From Pholis gunnellus (lineage: Eukaryota; Chordata; Actinopteri; Perciformes; Pholidae), in assembly GCA_910591455.2 (NCBI GenBank), contig OU342816.1, forward strand, positions 13,706,638-13,770,637: a DNA stretch of 64,000 bases, in the 5' to 3' direction. Made by a program: the position numbers and the translations under genes. The notes below the pieces were generated by a model that was not told the DNA's origin, searched no databases, and worked only from the letters and a program-made list of their open reading frames with translations. Position 1 is the first letter of the stretch. Every line of letters begins with the position of its first letter. This document shows, one piece after another, positions 32,201-43,700 of the stretch.

Positions 32201-35200
32201 GTAAGCTGCTCCTTTTGGCTAAAGATACAAGACAATTGCATTTCCATGAATAGAGGTATTCACCTGTAAGTTTAAAATAGCCTGCATGGTTTTATTGCAA
32301 CCATTTCTGCTTTGTAAAATTTCCCATTAAAATAAAGTTGGCTATAAAGTTTTTAGATAGTTTGAACAAAATAGTTTGCTCTTTTTTAGTGTGGCAGCTC
32401 TATGACTCATTGCTTATTTTACTTATATTTGGTCCGTTCTCTCACAGACTCAGTTTTACTCATTTCTCAATTTCCAAACCGTACTGTTTTAAAACTTATT
32501 GCATTTGAAGCACCACAACCACCATTGTAAGCAAATACATATAATTGTATAAAAAGTTTCAGAATTGTACATTTATACAAAGCCCACATGTAAAGTGTTT
32601 TGTCTTTAAAAAAATCCTGACTGATAAAAACATAAACTTAATTTCTATTAGGTCTGTCAATGTAACAATGTGATAAACTTTCAATCATTAACAACACATT
32701 TACCACCAGTACGCATGCTGTAACATATTAAATGGAGCAACTGATGCATCCCAAAACCTTTTAGCAAGGCTGGACTAATTGGGTAAGAGACCCCGAGACC
32801 CCCACTTTACAGTTTTGTGCTTCATCACTAAACAAATTAGCAATTAATCAAATTACCACAAGCACATTGCCACACAGTGAACCTGGAGCTGGTCTTGGTG
32901 GTTCTCTACCTTTGTCTTTCAGCTCATCTGGCTGAATGTGTGCCGGAGAAGCCAAAGAGATCAGCTCTGAACCAGCTGACCAGGACCCTCCTCAGGAAAT
33001 ATGACTGCGGAGTTCGACCTGTTCACAACTGGACCACTCCTACCACTATCTACATAGACCTCATCCTGCAGTCCGTCCTTGACGTGGTATGCATGCTGTG
33101 AAAGCACTCTAATCAAAGTCCACACGTAGCCTCAATTTAAAATCATCTGTTAGGTATCATTACGGTTTTCTCCTTTCTGCAGGATGGAAAGACCCAGAGC
33201 ATAACTACCAGTATTTGGCAAAGACAGGTGGGTGGCGTCTCAGTTTCCTTTTGACTCCTTATTTAAAGCTTCAGGAAACAAGCCTTTTCCTAAAAAACAC
33301 ATTTTTAAAATGAAAACAGCTGTAATTACCTACCTGCTCAGTGACCGACTTCTACCTTAAGCTTTAAACAACTTATGCAACACAGTGCGTTTTCAATTAA
33401 TCATTTCTTGACTATATGCTGCAAATCTTGTGAATTTACAATAACTACACACGTGTGAATTATGTAGTATCGATTGGATTACAAAAAAATCAAGCACTAA
33501 AGTTTAATTTTTGCTTTAAATTATTTAGTAATTATTTGATTTCCCATTGACATTCCTAAACTGTATAATTGTAACACAAACATCCTGCTCTGCTTTCAGA
33601 TCTGGACAGATGAGTTCCTGGTTTGGGACCCAGAGGAGTTTGATGGCATCAATGAGATCTCACTGTCATCTGATGCCATCTGGATTCCTGATGTTATCGT
33701 TAGTGAATTGTACGAAATTACTGAAACGATCCCTTCAAAAATATTTTAGTCTCAGTCTACAGTGTCCTTCAGTAGAACCAAGGTCTGAAGGAATGTGTTT
33801 TCCAACCTTTCAAGTAGCTATTAACCTCCATTGATTCCAGTTAACTAAAAAATTCCACTTGCAGAGACCCTGGTCTAATGCCCAACCCTGAGCTTTGAAC
33901 CCTTAAATTAAAGCAAATATAAGTAGAATTAAAAAATGCCTTACTTGCTCCCCATAGAGATTTTAAAAAGTATATCTACAAGTTGATAAATAACAGTCTA
34001 ACAGATATAAACTAGAATTGCCGCCTTGCGGCTATTTGCCTCTTCCAACCAGTGAAGTTGCAGTTTAAATTCATGACCATCTTTGTCCAAAATGTCATCA
34101 CTTCATAATTTCCTTCTATAAGATAAGAATTTACATTCATTGCAAATTAATTATTGAGTTATGGCCAAAAGTGTGTTTTATGAGGTCACTGTGACATTTC
34201 CCCACCAAATTCTAATCAGTTGAGTTTGTGCCAGATTTAAAGACATTCTCTCCAGGCGTTGCTGACGTGCTGAGTTCACGAGGATGAAATGGACGGGGGG
34301 GGGGGGGGGGGGGGACAGTCTGAAAACATAATGCCTTCAATCACGGAAGAAACCCCAGAAAAACACACTACAGAATGCATTGAAAAATATTCAGCAATAA
34401 TGTTATGTTATGTTGTCGGCATGATTTGTAGTAAATGGTCTAAAACGGGCAAAAAACACATTCTGGTCCCATAACATGGCTAACTATTGGCCTTGGCTGA
34501 AAATGGTTGTATAATAAATTGTATAATCGTTCCTCTTATTGATATTCTCTTCTCTGCTTCTGTCCTACGTATTTGTGATAATTGTAATTCACTTCTTATT
34601 AAATCTAATTGATAGTAAACCTCCACAGAGGCCATACACATGTGCTCATTCATAGCACTTGGCCCTCCAAATGGCCACTACAGCCTGACCGGTCTATGTC
34701 CTGTTGTCCCCCCTCTCCTCCATGTGTGTTCCCAGTGTGGACGAGGGGAAGTCCCTACCGATCCCCTATGTATACGTCAACTCCTCTGGCTCAGTGAAGT
34801 ACTACCGACCCATGCAGGTGGTGCTGGCCTGCAGCCTGGAGATGTACGCCTTTCCATTCGACAAGCAAAACTGCAGCCTCACCTTCCGCAGCTGGCTTCA
34901 CTCAGGTGTGTTTCCTGCCTGTGATCAGCTGGTGGTCTGTAAGCCAATTCAATTAAATTTGTATTTGCAGAGTAGAGGTTTATACCTGCGCTACCCATGA
35001 GGAATATGGTGCAACTACCTGATCTTGGAACCTCCCAAACCTTAGGGGAGATAGGAAAAACACATTTTAGTCAGTGTTAATAGCTTTTTCCAGAGCTTTC
35101 AACAGTCTTCATCAGAGAATGGAGCTTAATCAGTCGTATAATCAAGGGCCCACCAGTAGCTTTCCAGTAAGACTCCTCTATATGCCTGGTTGTTCTTCAA

Positions 35201-37621
35201 CACCTTAAAGGGCAGGTACATCTTTTATTTTTATTTTTTTACATTATTCCGTAGCTTCCCAGTGGCGTTCCGTATTCAAATTCAAATTTTGGCCCAAGTA
35301 GGATACATATGTCTATCAAAATGCTAATTTCTCAAGCCCTTCACAAATGGCTGCCTGACAGCACGTTAAAATGATGAAAATATTCTGAATATAGCGTACA
35401 CTTTAACTGATACTGATTTTTTTTAGGTGGCAAAAAGCCACTTTACCTCACCCTCAGAAAGCCCTTTCCAACTTAATGAAATAGATACAATTTCCAATTC
35501 ACCTTGTTTGCATGTTATTGGACAGGGTAGGGAAAACTGAAGTACCAGGAAGAAATCCATACAAACACACCATCTGTGTGCTGATGATAAAAGATATTTA
35601 CTGCTTTCCTTTTTATCCTGCATTATCGCTCTCTCTTGCAGTGAAGGAAATAGACCTGGCGCTGTGGAGGAGTGCAGAGGCCATTGCTAATGACAAGAGG
35701 GAGTTTATGAATGACGGAGAATGGGAACTGTTGTCCATTCCTTCAAGCTACTGGCAAATCCACCAAGACGACACCGACTACGCCCACATCCAGTTCAACG
35801 TATGTGCATCAATGTCTCAATCGTGTGCATTCAGCACATTAACGCAGGGGGGAATGGATTTGAATAAGGGGGTTAAAGTAATGTCAGAGAGTGTGTCTGC
35901 ACTGTGATTGCTTATCGATGGTGAGCTCTAAACTGTAGCCGCTCTGTGGGTTGCCCCCCCCCCCCCCCCCCCGCCCTCCCCTCCACGCTGTGCGGAGGAA
36001 TTGTAAAGTGTAAAGCAATTGGCCGCGACCTTCATGGATCGGGCTAGTGGGCTAATGCCAAATGATGGGACGGAGGCTGTTTGTGGCAAGTAAAGAGACA
36101 GATAGAGAGGGAGGCTGATAGACAGGGGAGGGTGAGCAACCATAATGAGACTGTCTCAGTGGCTGCCTGATCAATGGACTTCTTGTTAGTGGTGAGGGAA
36201 ATGGCCCCATTGCCCATTGCAGGTGGAGAGCAGGGATGGCTGCTATTTATTCAGCTGAAAGAGCGAAAGGCTGTCTGACAATGGAGCATTTCATGGCTCA
36301 CTGGGATATTGTTACATTGTGGCAGTTTTGGTGCTAAAGGTAGCCATGTCATATGAAAGGGGTTTCTGATGGAAAATGCTTTTGTTCCATTCCAGATCTT
36401 AAAAAATGTTGATTTTAACTGAACTCAAGAAAGATCTGTTTGAAGAAAGATCAAAACTAAGACAAATGAAAGCAATACTATCTGCACGGCTAGACACAAC
36501 TAGAGGGAACATTAGATTGAATAATTCATATTATTTCTGCTATAGCGTTATCAGATTACTGCCTCTTTGCCCTCATCTTTCATTCAGGTGTTGATCCGCC
36601 GGCGCCCCCTGCTGTATGTGGTGGGTCTGCTCATCCCCAGCATCTTCCTCATGCTGGTAGATGTGATCAGCTTCTACCTGCCTCTAAGCAGCGGTACCCG
36701 CATAGCCTTTAAGATCAGCATACTCCTGGGCTACACCCTCTTCCGAGTCAACCTGACAGATGAACTGCCCGCCACAGCGGTCAATACTCCACTCATAGGT
36801 GTTGTTTGCTGCTTAGATCATTTCAGTTTAACCCTTATATTCATTTAGCTTTGTTTTAGACACAAGTGTGTCTGTTAGGTATACATGTACAACATTAAAT
36901 GGACAGTACATTTTGTACTGCTTCTGTACAGTTTACAGTTATTGCAACCAGAAAGGTGATTGTTCTAATTCCAAAATGCCGTAATCTAGCTATTGTGCAA
37001 CAAGCTTTTCTGTTTTCCCTCCCATCTCCACCCAGGCGTGTTCTTCGCTGTGTGCATGGCCATGCTGATGCTCAGCCTGATCAAGTCTATTCTGGTGGTG
37101 AAGCTGCTCCACCACAGTGAGAAGGAGGTCAGGCAAATGTCAGTGTCTGCCTGCCTGCTGGACAAGTACGGCTCAGCTGCTCATGGCTTCACAGAGAGCG
37201 CTTTAACCTCCATTAGGACCCTCGATCACATCAACCCCTCCGGAGGTAAGCTACGAGCTCAAAGACGTTTGATGTTGCAGATGTCCCGCTGACGCAGTGA
37301 TAGCACAGTGTGTGTTTTGCTTAATGCTTCACCAAATCAAAAAGTCGGTTTGCAAAAAACACAGTTTGAAGGGTGTAAGAACACAGGCGAGGCATTTTAG
37401 AAAGTATAAATATGAAGCTGTGCAACCACAGTTCTGTGCTTAATTAATATTATGAAATCGTCTTAAGGCTAAGATGACCTTAAACTCATCGTATGCTTCA
37501 GCTTGTGGAGATTTGACTAAAGTATTTGTAAGACTCTCTTAAAAAGAGTTGCAAAGTCAGAGTGGTTGTGCAATTATTTATCTCTCTGATATATTCCATC
37601 TGAAAGCTTTCCATTAATGAT

Positions 37622-37652
<31 letters not shown>

Positions 37653-38075
37653 CTGTTTTTCATCCAGTCTGGTGAAAGCCTTTTCGAGAGGAACACAATA
37701 TCGATGTCAGGAATATTAATATTGTCCCATAATGATTGCTTTCAATTGTACAAATGTAATTAGAGAACCTGCCTGCATCTATATTCATATTGTTGACATT
37801 TCAAACCAGATTATGAGTTTGAACCCTCACTGGAGGAAGATCTGCTGTCCCTGAATGAGATCCAGGATGCTCCATCTGGGCTGGAGTGGCTTCTCCAGGA
37901 GCTGGTTTCCCTCCACCTGGCTTTGTCCCAGGAGGACAGTGAGTCTTCGGTTCAGGCTGAATGGCTGGCCCTTTGCTCGAAGCTCGACTGCTTCCTGTTC
38001 CGCTTCTACCTCTTGGTTCTGGCCTCGTATGCCAGTACGCTGCTGATGCTCTGGGCCAGTTGGAGCTTTGCCTGA
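32167..38075 (+). CDS. htr3b: 5-hydroxytryptamine receptor 3B, serotonin-gated channel subunit (9 exons)
   Basis: Pentameric Cys-loop cation channel subunit in the plasma membrane. Nine exons: 32167-32200, 32923-33086, 33183-33227, 33600-33709, 34736-34905, 35642-35799, 36588-36798, 37036-37245 and 37810-38075; total 1368 nt, 455 residues plus stop (human 441 from memory). Signal peptide about 1-17; ligand-binding domain with Cys loop C150-C164; M1 from about 233, M2 from about 265, M3 after GVFF, and M4 at the end (LLVLASYASTLLMLWASW). Best match is HTR3B (FRVN in M2, DLILQSVLDV, EMYAFPF). The pore -1' position is T264, not Glu, as expected for an accessory subunit. Loop residues W78, R80, W171 and Y221, equivalent to 5-HT3A W90, R92, W183 and Y234, are present. 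It lies 2.6 kb upstream of htr3a on the same strand. An alternative exon 2 acceptor at 32877 would lengthen the N-terminus by 15 residues. Confidence 0.93.
32923..33086 (+). CDS. htr3b: htr3b exon 2
   Basis: N-terminal helix and first strands (LNQLTRTLLRKYDCGVRPVH then NWTTPTTIYIDL). The chosen acceptor follows a good pyrimidine tract (CTCTACCTTTGTCTTTCAG). Confidence 0.92.
33183..33227 (+). CDS. htr3b: htr3b exon 3 (loop D)
   Basis: 45 nt, DGKTQSITTSIWQRQ. Holds loop D tryptophan W78 and arginine R80. Confidence 0.93.
33600..33709 (+). CDS. htr3b: htr3b exon 4 (loop A)
   Basis: IWTDEFLVWDPEEFDGINEI then SLSSDAIWIPDVIVSE. Loop A keeps W-x-PD and the glutamate, but Asn128 of 5-HT3A is Ser. 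Ends in phase 2. Confidence 0.95.
34011..34345. repeat. Dispersed percomorph repeat in htr3b intron 4, containing a G20 run
   Basis: ACTAGAATTGCCGCCTTGCG, TAATTATTGAGTTATGGCC, CACCAAATTCTAATCAGTT, GTTCACGAGGATGAAATGGA and CTGAAAACATAATGCCTTCA follow the order of a repeat common in percomorph genomes. Where I remember GGACGGACGGAC in that family, this copy has GGAC followed by 20 G. Confidence 0.7.
34295..34314. repeat. G20 homopolymer
   Basis: Uninterrupted run of 20 G on the transcribed-sense strand, inside htr3b intron 4. Confidence 0.95.
34736..34905 (+). CDS. htr3b: htr3b exon 5 (Cys loop, loops E and B)
   Basis: IPYVYVNSSGSVKYYRPMQV then ACSLEMYAFPFDKQNCSLTF and RSWLHS. Cys loop spans 13 residues; loop B tryptophan W171 is present, unlike human 5-HT3B which has Ile. 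Confidence 0.96.
35642..35799 (+). CDS. htr3b: htr3b exon 6 (loop C)
   Basis: KEIDLALWRSAEAIANDKRE to NDGEWELLSIPSSYWQIHQ and DDTDYAHIQFN; Y221 matches Y234 of 5-HT3A. Confidence 0.95.
35954..35972. repeat. C19 homopolymer
   Basis: Run of 19 C in htr3b intron 6, about 155 bases after exon 6; poly-G on the other strand. Confidence 0.95.
36588..36798 (+). CDS. htr3b: htr3b exon 7 (M1 and M2)
   Basis: VLIRRRPLLYVVGLLIPSIF begins M1; M2 starts GTRIAFKISILLGYTLFRVN, with Thr instead of Glu at -1' and Arg at the extracellular side as in 5-HT3B. Confidence 0.96.
37036..37245 (+). CDS. htr3b: htr3b exon 8 (M3 and part of M3-M4 loop)
   Basis: GVFFAVCMAMLMLSLIKSIL is M3; the loop then runs to HINPSG before GTAAGC. 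Confidence 0.93.
37627..37652. repeat. G26 homopolymer
   Basis: 26 consecutive G in htr3b intron 8, the longest homopolymer of G or C in the window. Confidence 0.95.
37810..38075 (+). CDS. htr3b: htr3b exon 9 (MA helix and M4)
   Basis: Acidic start DYEFEPSLEEDLLSLNEIQD, then the amphipathic helix (QAEWLALCSKLDCFLFRF) and M4. None of the three conductance-lowering arginines of 5-HT3A is present. Ends SWSFA and TGA. Confidence 0.94.
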
Positions 38076-38805
38076 CCGCATTATCAGAGACTTAATGATT
38101 ATTTGAATACTGTGAAAGAACTTCTGGCTTGTGATGTTTTTTACAGTGATTTGGGATGCATTGCTGTAGTCTGGTGGAGAAGCCTAAGTATGTTTCAATG
38201 CAAAGAAAGGAATGGAGGATTGTTATCGCAGACAAGTGTATTTTGGTCATAATTAATTTCCCTTCCACAAAAGTTATTAATTAGAATTGCATAGAACAGG
38301 ATATACTTTATATTGTGTGCCAATATTTAACGAATGCCTTTAAAATATACTGTTTGATTATAATTATTTTTTTTTGTGTGTTTTGTAGTAGTGGTAACTT
38401 TGCGCTAATCAAAAGAGAAGGTGTAAGAAACACAAGCAATCAAATATTGATCAGGTTGTAAACAAACCAGAATATAAATGAAGTTCAGGCAGAGCACCTA
38501 AGTTGCACACGCATTTTGTAACCATTGCATCATATTAATACAAGTTGTAGGTGGCCTTTATAAACCATGTCTATTACTCTTCTGATTCTCTAATGCAAAC
38601 GTTGATTGTTGTGCAAATCCCTCCAACACCCCAACTTCCGTCTCATGTCATTGAACATTCAAGACTGATGATCACAGTAGGTCAAAGTTGAAGCATGAAA
38701 TCCACCTGTAAACTATGATGAATGTGTACAATGGATAATTTGGGGAATCATTTTACTGTTTGCCTTTAATTTATCTTTTAAATAAATGTTTGGCATATGT
38801 CTTAT
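38076..38805 (+). other. htr3b: Probable htr3b 3' UTR
   Basis: Non-coding, AT-rich, ending just past a perfect AATAAA at 38781-38786. Confidence 0.55.
38781..38786 (+). terminator. Candidate poly(A) signal of htr3b
   Basis: AATAAA in the context TTTTAAATAAATGTTTGG, about 700 bases after the stop. Confidence 0.5.
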
Positions 38806-39824
38806 CTGATCATGTTTCGTGCTTTCTCACCTTTTTTTTGCAATGTCATCATGTCATCTCAGCTATTGACTATAACCAATACTGATTGCCAAAACTACAA
38901 CAATACAATTCGTGTTGTCTGAAAATAGACCTATCCTTCACTGCTCGCCTAACCTCCAGATATTGCATTGCCGCTGTAGAGCAACATTATAGCTTGAGAC
39001 ATGATTGTTTCGCATCGGTTATCATGAATTCCCGACACTGAAGATTGACTCAAAGATACCGTATAATAAAGCAGCTCTCTGGAGAAAATCCTCAGTGCCA
39101 GTGTGATGCTATGATACTGTATTCACACTTTTATCTCCATCCCACTGCCACAAAATAGATCAATAAAACCCATTCAGAGCTCAGCTGCTGTGTCTCCATT
39201 CCCTGTTGGTTTCCTAATAGTCATGACTAGAATATCAAAAGTGCGTCATAGCAAACTTGCCGGTGGAAAGATCCATATTAATGCAATTTTCACAGTATCT
39301 GCGAACCTCTTCTTCCAGTGGATCTGGTTACATGATGTTATGCAACTAAGCTGAAGATAAATGTTTAGTCAGTACTTTATTACTGTCTGTATGAGGTAAC
39401 AAATGGCTGTATATTAAGTTCAAAGCTTTGTGTATCGACATTGTTGTGAATGTGACTTTCATCTCAATATGACTGCATCTGTTCTTTGGAAATAAAATAA
39501 CATCCCTTAAGTGTATTGTTTTGTGACGATAATACAGAACAGAAGTGATAATAAAAGCCTCACAAAGTCAAACCAACCAGAAACCTGCCTATTCATATTT
39601 CTGATTTACACCAAGTCATGATAAAACGGTCTATATAAACATTTTGGAAGACAGCTATGAGCCCTCAGAGGCTGCAGTGTTCATGCTCATGTTAATTGCA
39701 CTGTGAAAAGCTGAAAAGGTAGGCCACCAAATACATCCGTATGAAAATGTTGGCATCGGAGCTTTACAGACGGAATGGACGGTATATGGGGGATGATTCT
39801 CAGTTCTTCTGGGATGTTTCTGTA
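38806..39824. other. htr3b-htr3a intergenic DNA, left part
   Basis: No ORF with a recognisable product and no clear repeat; AT-rich. Confidence 0.4.
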
Positions 39825-40110
39825 CATTAGCTATTATTCAGCCAGGCACAAACAAATCCAAAGAAAGCATGGTCAGACGTAAAGCAACCCTCTAGATAAA
39901 CAAGTGCAAATTCCCTCATACTGGTGTCCTTTGATAGTGAGTAAAACAAGAGTGGAAACTGCTGCCATGACTCAAATGAACATGCAAACTTGTGGAAAGC
40001 CTTCCTAAAAGAGGGGAGGCTATTATTGGAGGCATATGAATGCCCATAGAATAAATGTTCAGCTGTCACATATGGCAGGGATGTTCAGGCGTCTACATAC
40101 TTTTGGCCAT
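39825..40110 (+). mobile_element. Tc1/mariner-like remnant between htr3b and htr3a
   Basis: CTTGTGGAAAGCCTTCCTAA, AAGAGGGGAGGCTATTAT, GAATGCCCATAGAAT and finally CATACTTTTGGCCATG follow the order of the 3' end of fish Tc1-like transposons. The transposase frame is broken and the 5' end is not recognisable. Confidence 0.75.
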
Positions 40111-40449
40111 GTTGTGTCAGTGGAGTGTTTTTATTCAAATGTTGTTGGCGAGCACACAACTGGCAAACTAAATCTCATTTGATCAAATAATTTCCTTTCA
40201 ATAATGGCAACCTTCAATATTTGGGATCTCAGCATTAAGTAAAGTAAAGCAGGCAACTATGTTTTATGTGATAGAGGACATTAAACGCTGAAACTTTGCT
40301 GCAGTAAGTTAGTTGACACTCTTTCCTAACAGTCTCTTAATTGTGCTAAATCACTATAACACACTGGCCTGATGTTGGCATACTACTTAATTAGATGATC
40401 ACTCAGACGTGATATACGATCCGGTCACTAGCTTTCATTTCTGCAGTCT

Positions 40450-40683
40450 TTCAGCTCCATTTATCTCTGAGAGCGGGTGCTTTATTGAACACGGAGGAGT
40501 GGCGTCAGCGCAGACGGCTATGAGCTGAGTGACACTAACAAGGTTTTGAAAGTGGATGCGAGCGAAGTGATGAATAAAGTGGATGGATATGGAGGACATG
40601 GGTGTGAGGCATCCCGTGGCCTTTCATCAGAGCGTCAGTCAGACTTCCACAGCGGGCGAAGAAAACACAGGTGAACTGGCACC
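40450..40683 (+). promoter_or_regulatory. Probable htr3a promoter and 5' UTR
   Basis: Sequence just upstream of the htr3a ATG, richer in GC than the flanks (GGAGTGGCGTCAGCGCAGAC). The start codon context is GGCACCATGAG, a good Kozak match. Transcription start not placed. Confidence 0.4.
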
Positions 40684-40753
40684 ATGAGACTGTCATCAGC
40701 CTGGACTGCACTCATTTTCCTTCTTATTCAAGGAGCATCAAGAGCCTGCACAG
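40684..40753 (+). CDS. htr3a: htr3a exon 1, signal peptide
   Basis: MRLSSAWTALIFLLIQGASR ACTG, a signal peptide; ends with one base of the next codon before GTACAG. Confidence 0.93.
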
Positions 40754-43700
40754 GTACAGCAGCTTCTGTTTTACTACAATATATGCTTTCAAATACTTGA
40801 CTGTTGGCCTACCTTATCATGACAAAGTCCCTTAACTCTTACTTGCCAGCAAAATTTTTGTCATAAACCCTTTTGATGTCTGAGAAAAGGTGTATATTAA
40901 TATATGTTATTTTGACTCTGTGGTCTGACTGCAATATTAGAGGTAATTGCTTAAATATTACTCACATATTTTGGAAAAATTGTTCGAATCATAGTTTACA
41001 AAACGGAATTATTTTAGTTAATTTGAGAAAATTATCTTGATATTAGATATGGCATTATTATATTAAAGAACAATAATAGCCATACCAAGCCATTAGGGAT
41101 TAACGCCATTGTGTCACTATATGCAGTATGTAGTATTAAAATATAGATGTTACATTTTTTTTGTATTCATTTTTTAAAGACATTTGTGTACCACAGAGCT
41201 AAAAGAAGGAAAATAGTAGTGAAAATTCAAAATAAAAATGATAACATAAAATCAACCAGAGGGGTAATCTTGCTTTAAAGTTAGTAGTATGAAATATATT
41301 ACATTTCAGAGCATGTCAATTTAAAATGTAGTTCAATATACTGTGGCACGTTCTATTTATTCAAGTGTCATTGTTTAAACCAGCTAGAAACTGTTACTGA
41401 ATATATAGGAATAGGAGGTTTTGCCATCCTGCCATCCAATGCTGTTTTTCCTGTGCTGTCCAGAAAGTGTTCATCTTTCATCTACGATCTGCCTGATTTC
41501 ATGTGAATGCAGCATTAATACGATTTTAGCGATACCGAATCCAATATCGATTCCTCTTATCAAACTTTTATTGATTCTCTTATCGATTCCTGTTAACGTG
41601 TTGGGTGGTAAAACAATATATATATACATAGGCATGGGTTCCACACTAAGTTTTTTTTCCGCAATCGCCTGTCACAAAGCACCAAAAGTTCTATCTTTGT
41701 ACAGTAATTTGCAATTGCTTAAATCCCTATTTACATTTCAGAAATATTTAAATCAGCCAGAGTTTATTAGCTATTTATTCCACGAAGAAAAAAATATCTG
41801 CTTTATAATGTTGAAGCATGTTTAACTTACACATAGGCCTATTGATGCATATATTTAAATGTGTTTCATAACTTTTTGTTAATGTACCTCTCTCGCTGAC
41901 AATATGAGACAAATACTATGTTTGACTTCTCCATGTCAGTGCACATAACATGATTCATATTTTATACGTTTTCAGTGAAGAAACTGGGCAGCAGCCCAGG
42001 AAGATTTGCCAACGCCACATTAGTGCGGATATCTGAGTTTTTGAATGCGGGTTATAAGAAGGGAGTGAGACCAGTGAAAGACTGGAGGACGTCCACTATA
42101 GTGGCCATAGACCTCATGGTTTACTCCATCCTCAATGTGGTGAGTTACACACTTCCTGAATGTTACACTAACCTGCCAACAGTGAACTACTGTGCAGTTT
42201 TATGTATATCATCTACTGTGCATATCGGGACTCCTTTAATTATTGTTCTATATTTCCCATCTGCATAATTATTTGCATCACGCATACAAACGTTCAAACC
42301 TCATTGAGGCTGTACAGGTTTATATTTGATTAGTAACACTTATATTAAAACAGCAGAACGAATGGATTAACCTCCTACGGTCCCTGTGGCAAAAATTGGT
42401 TGTTGTTTTTCAGGCCTGTTGGCTGGTCTTTGAAAGGCGTAGGGTATATTAATCAGCGTTTTATGGTGGGGTTAAATCTGTAACGATAAATGTAGCAACT
42501 AATTTGTCAAAATGTAAACAGGAATTAAAATTCCAGTGTATAATGAATATAGTATGTAAACAAACACTTGAATTGAATAGATCCGCTCCATTGTCACCAA
42601 TATTGAATCTAGCATTTGAGTCTGTATTTCGGCACAATATCCAACGTTAGTATTGATGCATCCCAACTATTAAGTGTTTGTAATACATCAGAGCATATTC
42701 TTGAACTATTCATTTGAAGCTTTATTAAAAAATAACCCGATTGACATGTGGGTGTTACATTTAAATGCTCTTTAAATATGCAATCAGCACATCAAATAAA
42801 TTGATGTATTAAAATACAATTTTAAAATAATTTTTCTAAAACTCTGATGTCTTCTATTTCACTACAGGATGAGAAGAACCAGGTGTTAACAACGTATGTA
42901 TGGTACAGACAGGTAAGACAAAAGAATTTCCCAAAATCACAACATGTACTGTAAGTTGCCAGATGCTACATCAGGAACATAGCTTTATTTACTGCATTAT
43001 TACACTATCAAATATGTGATCCATTTAACCAATTTCTTATAAATATAATAGCAAACTCAGTGTAATTTGTGATTACATTTGTAAATTTGTAAGGTTTTAA
43101 TTGTGCGATATTTGTGTATCTTATTCCTCTTCAAAGCCTGATGTCTTTACAGTCTAAATATAACATCTGTTACTGAGACACGATTGTTATATGTGTTTAC
43201 ACTCTATCCCGCAAAAATCCATATCAAATCATCACTAATTTAGCTTCTTCCTGTCGACAATACTTTAGTCATGGACGGATGAATTCCTGGTGTGGAACCC
43301 AGAAGACTTTGATGAAGTCAAACAGGTTTCTATACCTACTGCTAATGTGTGGGTGCCTGACATCCTCATCAATGAGTTGTAAGAACTGCTTCTGTTGACG
43401 CCATCACTTCTGCTCCTTCTATTATTCTATCAGCATCCGTCTTTGCTTCTGAACAAGTTTTTGTTGACATGTTTGTCTCTGACTTGCAGCGTAGACGTGG
43501 GGAAGTCTCCAGACATACCTTATGTCTACGTGACACATGACGGACTGGTGCGCAACTACAAGCCCATCCAGGTGGTCACAGCCTGCACTCTCAACATCTA
43601 CAACTTTCCATTTGATGTCCAGAAATGCAGCCTCACCTTCCAGAGCTGGCTACATACCAGTAAGTGCATTCATCACTTTCTTCACCCTCATTTACGATGT

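Noticed and set aside
32877..32922. Extended N-terminus of htr3b exon 2 (VNLELVLVVLYLCLS)
   Set aside because: An acceptor at 32877 is in phase but has a poor pyrimidine tract; the acceptor at 32922 has a strong one and gives a normal-length signal peptide. Kept only as an alternative.
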